Assembly (NCBI GenBank): GCA_028564705.1
Contig: JAPXFQ010002899.1
Coordinates: forward strand, 1,364,001 to 1,428,000
Direction: 5' to 3'
DNA from: Apricaphanius iberus
Lineage: Eukaryota > Chordata > Actinopteri > Cyprinodontiformes > Aphaniidae
DNA: 64,000 bases
Below are positions 56,001 through 64,000 of the stretch, piece by piece. A program made the translations under genes and the position numbers. Below the pieces are notes generated by a model. It was given only the letters and a program-made list of their open reading frames with translations. It was not told the DNA's origin and made no database searches. Within the stretch, counting starts at the first letter, position 1; each line of letters opens with the position of its first letter.

Positions 56001-59000
56001 ATGAATCAATGCGACTGAGTCCCCAAATGTAGAAAAGTGTTAAATAGAATAGGGCTGGGCGGTAAACAGGTTCATACCGTTATTACATAATTTTTTTTTA
56101 TATACCGCTATACCGGTGAATAACTCAGAAAACGTGCAGAACTTTTGATGCTGGGTAAGTGTTACAGCGGGGATCAATTTCACCGCTATACACCTTTCAC
56201 CACAGCGCGAAAAGTAACGTTTATGGCTGCTGCTGGCAGGAGCTGTCAGAGCGAAGCAAACAACGCTGACCCAGAGGAACTAATTCCAAAAATAGGAGCC
56301 ACATCGATAGTTTAGAAGGTGAACTAAACAGCAATCTTTTGTAAATGCTTTTGAAAGTAACCAGTAGGGGGCAGTGTAGAGCGCTATTTAACCGGCTGGA
56401 GGCACACGGTGTAAACAGTGGCAAAAGCTGTAGAAAAGAAAGCAGCAATGGCGGTAATTATGGTCTTAAATACAATCTACAATATTCCTGCTGTCGTTAT
56501 TTCTGTCGTCATCTGAATATTGACCAGGTAATGATCTCCTGCTTCTCCTCCACAAATCCGCCGCACTATCGGGTCTGAGTTCTGTACTCCTCCCCTCTAC
56601 CAGATTTCTCCTTAACAATAAAAATACAAATGTAGTATATTGTCAGCCTTACAGTATTAAGAATGTCTACTCTATTTTGACTAGACTCATTCATTTTAAT
56701 TATGTTCATAGCATTTACCGCTGTCTGGTAAAAACAGCATCATACAGCCCGTATGACAGTAAAATGGGCTATTTAAAGCTAAACTATTAATTCCTTTCCT
56801 ATAATGTGGGTAGGAAAAGTCTGGTATTGAAAAAAATAATCGTCAAATACTGTAAAACCGATATGTTTAAAAAAAAAAAAACATAGATTGATATGAAAAT
56901 GTTATCATACTGCCCAACCCTAAAATATAAGCTATAATTTCCTCAGATTTATATTTCTTTTAATCTAACCTGCCTTCTTCCATCTAAATTGCTGCTGTTC
57001 AGGCCAACCCGCAGACTGAAACTAATCAATACATCCCCAAGTGAAATACTGACATACACCAAAGCTTTAAACTTATTTAAGAAATTAGATTCTGGTGCCA
57101 ATTTTTTAAGCCCTGCTCTGTCTAATTTGCTAATAGCCTTCTATGAATATTTCATATAAATTTAGTTGGACATAAACCAATATGAAGTTTGGGTCCGGAC
57201 AGCAGAACTGTGCCAGTAATCTATACGGACTCTCTCAAGATGATTTTTCACACCCCCGGACTCTGAATGAATCTATCCTCCAGACAGACTATTTTCAATA
57301 CGGAATGCTTCTCAGAGAGGAGAAACGACTGGTTTTAGCCTCAAAATATGAGTTTATATTGCGTACTAGTCTGTTGAAATATTGATCCCAGTTGGTGAAA
57401 GCAAATCTAACATTTTAAAAATAACTTTTCGAATTGAAATAAAAATATAAAATAAATGGAAATTATATGGATTTCTAACTCCATTAAGAAATTCTTCAGT
57501 TCATATATAACACAGCTACGCCATTCTATCTACCACGGTAGCTGCTGTTTTAAAATGTATTTAAAGATGTACTCCACAACTTTTACACTATAAAAGCTTG
57601 CTTTTGGTGCCACATCAGCATTTATTATGTTCATTTTCAAAGCTGTCACTGCCTGGGAGCCTCCCACTGCTTAAAACCGCACATTACAACTTTCTCTCAC
57701 TGGAGGCCTCTCAGAACTACTGAGTTTCCCTTTACGGCATTAGATCACACGCTATCAAATGGATATAAACAAACCCGCGGTTTTCAGGCTTGAGCCATGG
57801 CAGATCAAAAGAAAACAAACAAGATTTACCAACTGACACTTCATTTGTTTAATGTTTCGCTGCTTTGGATAGCAAGCTTGTAAAGTCATCAGTAGACTGG
57901 CCTCTTCAGATGCGCTCCGTAGAGATGTGGTTTTATGTAACGCCACAAGCCTTTAGAGGGCGACAGAGGGCAAATATCCGCAAAGTTGAGGAGTGTGTCT
58001 TTACTTGGTTTACTTGAACTACCTTGAAACTAGGGGTGGGCGGTATGGCAAAATTTTCATATCACGGTATTTTTAAAAAACATATCGGTATTACGGTATT
58101 TAACAGTATTTTCTTTCCACACAAGACCATTCATATCCACATTATCTTATAAGAATGAAGAATATAAAAATTTGACGATGATAAAAATGAAGACTTCCGC
58201 TAGGCAGATTATATACTCAGATGAGATTTTTCCAAAGAAGAAGTAACAAAAAAAAAAGGGCGACCATAGTTTATTATTAGCTGGTTAATATTCAGATAAC
58301 AACAGCAAAAAAGACAGCAGAAGTATTGTAAATGGTATGTAAAACACATTTACCGCTATTAATGATTTCTTTCCTACTGGTTTTGCCACCGTTGGCCGCG
58401 TTTACCTACAGACGGTCAAATAGCGCTCAACACTTCCCCCTACTGGTTACTCTCGTTTTATAAACGGTATGCCGTTCGGTTCTCATCTGACATTTTAAAG
58501 CCAATAAACTTTTTATACTATAGACGTTAAAAAAGTTTTTTCTACACTGTGTTGAAGAGCGTGTAGCAGTAAAATCAGTCCTGGTTGAAACACTTCTCCG
58601 CATTAAACGTTCCGGAAGTTGACCGAACTATTCACAGGTATAAGGGTATATTAAAAATTCATATCATAACGAAAATAAACACGGGTTTTCGGTATGAACC
58701 GGTATACCACCCAGGCCTACTTGAAACGTTTAAAAATTTCAAATCAACTCAGTTTATTTCTGTGGTATAGTTTCAAAACCTATGTTGTCTCTAGGCAACA
58801 ACAATAACAAAACCTAATTCTGGTTATTAAGATCCTCATTATCAAAATCAGTTTGACTTGCAGCATTCACTCCTCCTGGATGAACAGTTAGCAACAATGG
58901 ACAGTTGCTTGCATTAAGTCACTGATTTCACAACAGCAACACAAACTGAGCAGGCAGATTGTTAGAGTGGTCTAGCAAGCCTCTTTTTTAGAAATGTCCA

Positions 59001-60284
59001 AACGTTTTGCTACAAGGGCCAAAATCATCAAGTCGAAAGTGTTCACGTGACACAAAAATACGATTTTTTCTTCTTTAAAAAACGTGTTTTTTTTACCTGC
59101 TTCACAATAAATTAAACATGAAATATTTTAATGAAACAAATACAGTAGGAATGTTTGTAGAAAATTGACTATTAAAGGACTGTAGATTCAAAACCTAGGG
59201 CTTTTAAGGTTTGCATTTTTAAAAGAAATCATTAAGTTTTCATAGGGGCTCATTTTCAAGCAAAAAAATTGTTTTATTAGCAGAATAAAAAACAGGGTCA
59301 CTCTTTCTAAAATATATGTTATTTTATGCTTATGATGTTGTGTGTGTTATGCATTGTGTTACTATTTGTTGTCTCTACGTCTTCTTTTGCCTTAGTTGTT
59401 TACGCAATGGAATTAAAAAGAAAGCAAAAAAAATATGACTGTTTAAAAAAAGAAAATTGTTTTGTGCCATGGATCATTTTCTAATCCTTTTAAATTTGTC
59501 AACAAAAAATATTCCCTTATAAAGAAAAGTCTTCATCTGCATCAATCATTTGTGTTGTGGTGCAAACAGCAGAAAGTACCAATCTTAAATGTTTTTAAAG
59601 GGCCGCAAATGGACTGCGGGGCGGACTTTGGACATCTCTGCTCTATATAAATCCATGTACTGCCGTTAAAACTGCTCATCCCACGTTTTGAGTTGAAATG
59701 TGGGACATACCAGGAGGAATAAAATATATATATAAAAAGGTGAAATGAGCAACAACGTTCAGGTCTTCCCAGCATTTTTTTATGTAGTACTGTCAAGTAA
59801 ATTTGCACATTAGCTTATAATTTATTTTGAAACTAAATATTTAGCTTGAAACTGTGACAAGAATAAAAAATAAGCATAGTGAAAAGTATAACTTTATAAT
59901 TTGGCATAAATAGCCCAATGTATTGCTGTTAATATTTGACTGTGAGCTTTACAAATGGAACCTCATACACTGAAAGCATTTAACAGCAGTAGCCATTTTT
60001 CTCCACAAAGCTCCTTCGAATTTCAAATCACCAATCTAAGCATTTCTTATATCATTCCGTCTTACTGCAGTGCCCTCCACGATGTTCCTCCAGATTGGTT
60101 TGTCCCCGCTGCCCTCGCTGAAGTCCAGCAGGTTGTCCACCACCACCTGGCCTATCAGGTCGTGTCTGGAAAAGCGGTCAAAGTCGTACACAGAGAAATG
60201 CAGCTTCCTGGAATGTAGCTCGTTCAGCGGCACGCCGAACTGGAACGTCTCGTTGAACACTGGGTTTAAGGTCTTTCTGTGGAC
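50438..60284 (-). CDS. syt3: syt3, synaptotagmin-3 (last five coding exons; 5' part outside window)
   Basis: SYT3 is a membrane-anchored Ca2+ and phospholipid sensor of the SYT3/6/9/10 group, acting in vesicle and receptor trafficking. Exons 60284-60066, 55844-55724, 54175-54004, 53480-53351 and 50527-50438 join in frame to 243 residues plus stop. The first 73 residues are the second half of C2A, with the Ca2+-loop acidic pattern in [14 protein letters not shown]. From residue about 74, [20 protein letters not shown] opens C2B, which has a polybasic [12 protein letters not shown] strand and the loop DYDCIGHNE. The phrases [39 protein letters not shown] and [12 protein letters not shown] fit SYT3 better than SYT6, SYT9 or SYT10. 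The N-terminal cysteines, transmembrane segment and first half of C2A lie beyond base 64000. Confidence 0.94.
50885..50939. repeat. (TA)n microsatellite
   Basis: About 27 TA units in syt3 intron DNA, directly next to a LINE tail. Confidence 0.96.
50941..51348 (+). mobile_element. 3' tail of a non-LTR retrotransposon
   Basis: The frame reads [20 protein letters not shown] and [20 protein letters not shown], the C-terminal signature of a fish LINE (CR1/Rex-like), and the DNA ends GGTTAAATAAAGGTTA before a second TA microsatellite (51350-51374). It is 5'-truncated and lies in syt3 sense-antisense orientation. Confidence 0.7.
51490..51690 (+). mobile_element. LINE reverse transcriptase fragment
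   Basis: One frame reads [17 protein letters not shown] and, after a frameshift, [12 protein letters not shown]. These are the conserved GVPQGS and YADD blocks of non-LTR reverse transcriptase. Too short and broken to be functional. It lies downstream of a C-terminal fragment (50941-51348), so the two are separate insertions or rearranged. Confidence 0.75.
51925..52140 (+). repeat. Dispersed repeat, copy 2
   Basis: Matches the reverse complement of 42780-43000. Class unknown. Confidence 0.65.
52400..52870. repeat. Dispersed repeat, possible hAT transposase relic
   Basis: Second copy of the family at 36945-37400. One frame reads [10 protein letters not shown], stop, [13 protein letters not shown], tentatively a hAT C-terminal relic. 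Confidence 0.6.
52997..53043. repeat. (AT)n(AC)n compound microsatellite
   Basis: ATAC, then AT repeats, then AC repeats in syt3 intron DNA. Confidence 0.95.
53351..53480 (-). CDS. syt3: syt3 exon: end of C2B
   Basis: A 130-bp exon completing the Cys codon, then [34 protein letters not shown] and IEHWHQLVE. The WHxL-type motif (HWHQLV) is the conserved C2B C-terminal signature of synaptotagmins. The acceptor is TGTGTCAG and the donor GTAGGC. Confidence 0.95.
54004..54175 (-). CDS. syt3: syt3 exon: middle of C2B
   Basis: A 172-bp exon starting [20 protein letters not shown], then [20 protein letters not shown] and ending IIIAVMDYD plus two bases. It contains the polybasic stretch used for lipid and effector binding and the second calcium loop start. 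The acceptor is TGCTTCAG and the donor GTGAGC. Confidence 0.95.
54740..55190. mobile_element. Decayed Tc1-type transposon
   Basis: Near 55150 GTGAAGCACGGTGGTGGCAG (VKHGGG) matches the conserved Tc1 transposase box that precedes the second Asp. GGGATTTTATGTGACAGACC near 54778 is typical of the terminal region of such elements. The ends are not resolved. Confidence 0.45.
55190..55400. repeat. Fragment of the 34131-34494 MITE family
   Basis: Shares TTTTCTTC-TGCTTGTTAA, CAAATGAT and AGTTCATGGTAT-like words with 34250-34440. Terminal ends are missing. Confidence 0.55.
55724..55844 (-). CDS. syt3: syt3 exon: C2A-C2B linker and start of C2B
   Basis: A 121-bp exon encoding [20 protein letters not shown], then [20 protein letters not shown] plus one base. 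The Asp of MDLTGFS and the following Asp, split into the next exon, form the first C2B calcium loop. The acceptor is CCTGCAG and the donor GTGAAC. Confidence 0.95.
56050..56922. mobile_element. hAT-like MITE, 873 bp
   Basis: Ends TAGGGCTGGGCGGTAAACAG and ATCATACTGCCCAACCCTA. Flanking 8-mers AAATAGAA and AAATATAA agree at 7 of 8 positions. The interior has GGTATACCG-type words. ORFs inside are not transposase. Confidence 0.82.
57560..57995. repeat. Dispersed repeat, longer copy of the window-start repeat
   Basis: The 3' half (57780-57995) matches bases 1-215. The upstream half (ACAACTTTTACACTATAAAA onward) extends beyond what is visible at the window start. No ORF or terminal repeats are recognised. 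Confidence 0.65.
58031..58719. mobile_element. hAT-like MITE, 689 bp, with perfect target duplication
   Basis: Ends TAGGGGTGGGCGGTATGGCA and CCGGTATACCACCCAGGCCTA. It is flanked on both sides by CTTGAAAC (58023-58030 and 58720-58727). This is the clearest insertion of the TAGGG group in the window. Confidence 0.92.
58989..59640. mobile_element. hAT-Charlie-like MITE, about 650 bp
   Basis: Ends (T)AGAAATGTCCAAACG and GGCGGACTTTGGACATCTCTG, with GGGCC/GGCCG words inside. Flanking 8-mers CTCTTTTT and CTCTATAT agree at 6 of 8 positions. Same family as 39246-39993 but in opposite orientation. Confidence 0.75.
60066..60284 (-). CDS. syt3: syt3 exon: second half of C2A
   Basis: A 219-bp exon of 73 codons, starting [20 protein letters not shown], with [20 protein letters not shown] and ending [12 protein letters not shown]. 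The Asp residues of the second C2A calcium loop (D-x-D-x5-D) are present. The acceptor is CTTTCAG and the donor GTAAGA; both ends are phase 0. Confidence 0.95.
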
Positions 60285-60987
60285 CTGAAAGACAGACACA
60301 TGGGCAAATTCAGAGAAAGTTAGGAGGCGAAGACAGGGAAAATTGTTTTTAAATATGTCCTGTGTGGCAGTGAGCACTCAGAATTGGTGTTGGAGTATCA
60401 AGTAGAAGTCCAACAAATTTATTTTCACAAGTGGAGCATTACAGCTTTTCCTACGGTACTCCACTTTACATGTAGATGTAAAGAATCTTTATTAGAAATG
60501 GCTGTGGATTTATTTTTTTCCTCATATTCTGGAAACGTATACAGAAACTAAAGGGGAAAAAAGAAAGAAGATGAAAAGAGGTAGGAAAAAAGTTATAAGG
60601 GAGAGGGTGAGTTGAAGATGTAAAAGAGGAAGGGGAACAAAGAAAACATCCCAGTCGGCCTCCAGACCCGCAGGACGGCAGAGAGAGGGGTAGAAAAGCA
60701 CAACAATGACAAAACAGCAAAAATGGGGCAATTTTTCAGATAACATATAATAGATCGGAGGAAAAAATTAAACTGTAATATGATATGCCTGTTTCAAACA
60801 CGAGAGCAAGATGCTGCTGATCAAAAATAATTGAGAATGCTGCTGCAGAGCATACGGGTGCACGTTAGCACAATGCCAAAATGAAGAGATGACTTCAATA
60901 ACCTTAAAATTAAGTAGTAACGGTCTGTGCCCTTTATGCTTAAAAGAGAGCAATCAAAATCTTTATTTATCCAGGAAAAAAAATAAA

Positions 60988-60991
<4 letters not shown>
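60285..60991. other. syt3 intron, nothing recognised
   Basis: No upstream C2A exon is seen here or further right. The minus-strand ORFs at 60466-60746 lie on a C/T-rich stretch. Confidence 0.5.

Positions 60992-61046
<55 letters not shown>
60992..61046. repeat. (TA)n microsatellite
   Basis: About 27 TA units, followed directly by the CAGACAGTCTGTCTCTCTGT junction of a dispersed repeat. Confidence 0.96.
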
Positions 61047-61050
<4 letters not shown>

Positions 61051-61196
61051 CAGACAGTCTGTCTCTCTGTGTTGGCCCTGCAACAGACTGGCGTCCTGTT
61101 CAGAGTGTACCTTGCCTAACGCCTGATAATTGCTGGGATAGGCTCCAGCTGCCCCGTGACCCTGAATTGGATAAGCGGTTAAGAAGATGGATGGAT

Positions 61197-61199
<3 letters not shown>
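61047..61199. repeat. Copy of the widespread teleost repeat
   Basis: GTTGGCCCTGCAACAGACTG, GATAGGCTCCAGCTGCCC and the GGATGGATGGAT end match 27020-27142. It is bracketed by two TA microsatellites. Confidence 0.8.

Positions 61200-61231
<32 letters not shown>
61200..61231. repeat. (AT)n microsatellite
   Basis: About 16 AT units at the end of the dispersed repeat. Confidence 0.95.
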
Positions 61232-61232
<1 letters not shown>

Positions 61233-61396
61233 CCTAAATGGATAAAAATTCAAGATAGCAGCAGATCATCCCAGCATTGGACGTCTCAGAAAAGGCATCC
61301 AGAGGTCAGATCGAGCAATGCCCAGAGAAGTCAAAGACAACGAGATTGTTATCAGCCTCTAGAGTTCTTAATAAGCATATTAAATGACAATGTTAT

Positions 61397-62408
61397 TAGG
61401 GATGGGAATCTTACAACATCTCACAATTCAATTCGATTCTGATTCTTGGGGTGACGATTCGATTCAGAAACGATTCTAGATTCAGAAGCGATTCTCGATT
61501 CAAATAATTATTTATCTTAATCAATACTCTTTCATTCATCATTTGTGTTTGTAATACACACAACTTGATCTGCCAAGTGTCTGTGATGAAGTGAGCCATG
61601 AATGTAATAGGGCATCAACACAAAATGGATTTTACAATCTATGTTGAGAGAAGGGAACTGGTTCAAAAGTAACAAGACATGAAATTGCAACTGGACATCC
61701 AAGACCTTTTAAACAAAATTTTTAGTCTTAAAAAAAAATGCTGATATATTTTAAGAAGAAAAAAAAAAAAATAATATGTATTTTGTTTGTTCTTTGGTAC
61801 GTAGTAGAAAATACATTGAAAATATTTAGTATGCACCAAATGTTGCTTATCAACCATCATTAAACAGAAATGTATGGCTTATGTTATTATTTTCATTGTT
61901 TTTGTTAGAAATTTTAAAAGTCCTAACGTTATTGAACTCAGCATATATTTCGGACTTCCTTGAAAGCGCCACAGGTGTGCAGCGCTGCTGGATGTTTATG
62001 TGTAGCTTATAAAGAAAGATCGCTCTTATATACTTGCAGATTTATAAAAAATAAATAAAAAAAACTTTAGCCAAGGGTGTCATTAGCATGGAGAAGACCT
62101 TTTAGACGGCCCAAACATTTACCTTCAGCAAAGACGGGGCGGGCTGGATTTCTCTTTCGTCTTTCATGCTGAAGCTTTAGCCTTTCGGCTACAGCTAGCT
62201 AGCGCTAGCAGCTAGCTAGCCAACGGCGCATCAGACCTGTCAATGCGACGGTGGCCGTTGCATGACAAACACTACGCGAAGCGTAAATGTAAAAAGCTTC
62301 AGAAAAGATTTTTTGATTATCGATTCTCTAAGATTTCGGATCGATTCTTAATCTTGTTAAATAGGAATCGAGATTCAGATTTGAATCGATTTTTCCTAGA
62401 CACCCCTA
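61397..62408. mobile_element. hAT-like MITE, about 1 kb
   Basis: Ends TAGGGATGGGAATC and TCCTAGACACCCCTA. AATCG/CGATT words lie in both arms (GATTCGATTCAGAAACGATT near 61457 and CGATTCTTAATC near 62342). Flanking 8-mers AATGTTAT and GAGGTTAT agree at 6 of 8 positions. No intact transposase. Confidence 0.78.
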
Positions 62409-62429
62409 GAGGTTATGGTTGGATATTTA

Positions 62430-62960
62430 GAGAATGACTGAACAAGTATGTCTTCTTTCGAAGCACTTGAGGAGAAAGACTATGATCAGATGGGACAACA
62501 ATAAAGATGTCTGATCCTTGTCTCTTTCCCTACTTACCTCTGTAAATTCGTCTTTCCTGCCTCCATTTTAACCTATTTATTTCCTTTCTACCTTTCTTTC
62601 AGCCCGTTAGACAAATAGTATGTAGAAAGCCCGTGTCAAGCATGGTGGTGGAAGGTTAGTGATTGTGGATAGTTGGGATAGTTGCTGTCTTTAGATCAAC
62701 CTTAAACTGTTCTGTATAACAAAGTATTAAAGAGTCAAAAGTGAGGCCAACTTTTTCAAGCTTGGTCCAAACTGGGCAACAAACGGCAACAAATCTTCAA
62801 CAACATACCTAAAAAAAAGATTTCGCAATGGTCCAGTCCCAGCACAAAATATTATGATAATGGGACCTCAGGAGTGTAGAAACAAGTCTGTAAGTTTTGA
62901 AGAACTGAAGCAACACATGAAAAAAGACCAAAACTCATCCACAACGAATGAAGATGATAA
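62430..62960 (+). mobile_element. Decayed Tc1-type transposon
   Basis: GTCAAGCATGGTGGTGGAAG near 62635 encodes VKHGGG, the Tc1 transposase box. The surrounding sequence is too broken to define ends. Confidence 0.45.
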
Positions 62961-64000
62961 ACCAGATTAAAAAAAATTAAGAGAGTTGTTGCTGTTCAGT
63001 CTCTGCAGACTCAATCATGGGGTGTTACTTATCTTTTTCTATCACCTAATGTTTGTCGCATTCTTTGACCATGTTATTTTCTTTCATTCATATCTGATAC
63101 ATTAGATGTTAAGGGGGACCAAACAAGTATATTCCAGTTACCTTAAAAAAGACCATTGCACATGTAAACAGCATCTACTGGTATAGCAACCCCAGACTGT
63201 TGAGGTCTTTGAAATAATTAGTATAAAAAATGATACTTATAATAACTACATAGTGTTATTTAACAAATCTTTAATCCTCTATAGTAAAATAATTTTATTG
63301 CAGCATAACCACCCTTAATACTTTTTATTACCTGACATAAATAATATTACTGCCCTCAGCAACTATTGAGTGGACACACAATACATTTAAATAAACGTAT
63401 TCAGACCCTCCTTCTCTTATTCTTTAATAATTGCCTCTGGCCAGGACGCCTAATGAATGCAACATATTATTCAAGCAGGGTACATGTTGAATAATTACAT
63501 AGTAACCTGAGAGCTGTATTGTATGGATAAATATTGTATTGGAATGATAAATAATCATTTCGACATTTGATTCTTTCCATCGATTGTGTTGCAGTCTCAG
63601 AGACGAGGCAAGGTTTCTAGATGACGCGAAGAACACAAAGGCTTTCAAAGACAATTCAGTGACTTTTCATGAAGATGAATCTGAAATCCTTTAAAGAGGT
63701 TTCAGATAATCTCCTGTGTGGCTAATTTAGAAGCCATCACAGATTGTACCTTTATCTCTCCAACCAGAAAACATTAAACATATTTATGTCTTTGAAAACA
63801 TGGTGAGTGTTCAGACTCAACTCTCACTGCTGTGATGATTGATTTAAATATTCAACAAGTGTTTGTTTTGTCCTTTTCTCTTTGTGTATTTTTTCTTTCA
63901 TTGTCCCCTGTGGTGAAACAAAAATCTCCCCTCTATTTTACATAAAACATTGTGGAAATGAAAAAGGCATCGGTTTCTGTAACCCTGTTGAAAATCTGAC
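62961..64000. other. syt3 intron, nothing recognised
   Basis: AT-rich. The ORF at 63424-63654 is unrecognised. No C2A upstream exon is seen. Confidence 0.5.

Noticed and set aside
50438..60284. Assignment as syt6, syt9 or syt10
   Set aside because: The C2B start ([17 protein letters not shown] with [10 protein letters not shown]) and [12 protein letters not shown] fit SYT3 better; SYT6 and SYT10 have GEIMFSLCYL.
60285..64000. Search for the first half of the syt3 C2A domain
   Set aside because: No minus-strand frame in this stretch encodes the expected C2A start; the exon must lie right of base 64000.

Overview
The window is genomic DNA from a ray-finned (teleost) fish. It is AT-rich, it has GT-AG introns and long microsatellites, and its repeats are typical of teleosts: hAT and Tc1 elements, Harbinger-type MITEs and L2-like LINE tails. 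The species cannot be fixed from sequence alone. No bacterial or viral gene set is present.

Two protein-coding genes are supported, both on the minus strand and head to tail. The first is syt3 (synaptotagmin-3). Its last five coding exons lie at 60284-50438 and encode the end of C2A, all of C2B and the C-terminal tail; the 5' exons lie beyond base 64000. The second is med25 (Mediator subunit 25), with fourteen coding exons from the start codon at 36443 to 6933. These give about 546 in-frame residues covering the N-terminal von Willebrand A domain, the Pro/Gln-rich linker and the whole activator-interaction (ACID/PTOV-like) domain. The C-terminal Pro/Gln-rich tail is not found and must lie left of base 1. 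All reading phases match across all 13 internal med25 junctions and all 4 syt3 junctions, which is strong evidence for the models.

Layout: 1-6932 is a repeat-bearing med25 intron. 6933-36443 holds the med25 exons, separated by introns full of transposons. 36444-50437 is the med25 upstream region plus the syt3 3' UTR and intergenic DNA, with a YY1-type promoter-like spot near 38.9 kb. 50438-60284 holds the syt3 exons. 60285-64000 is syt3 intron.

Most of the interest is in the mobile elements. There is a nested pair of hAT elements (8201-10990 holding 8373-9407), and a three-layer nest (a fold-back element between TTAA sites, a dispersed repeat, and a nearly intact Tc1 transposon with one premature stop). 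Nine hAT-like MITEs share TAGGG-type ends, several with perfect or near-perfect 8-bp target duplications. One Harbinger-like MITE is flanked by TTA. A 5'-truncated L2-like LINE ends within a few tens of bases of a med25 splice acceptor.

The two genes have no evident joint pathway: MED25 links transcription activators to Mediator and RNA polymerase II in the nucleus, and SYT3 is a calcium sensor in membrane trafficking. I did not find a convincing new biological system. The least explained parts are an intronic BANP/E-box motif cluster and a neighbouring exon-like ORF at 32.4-33.1 kb.
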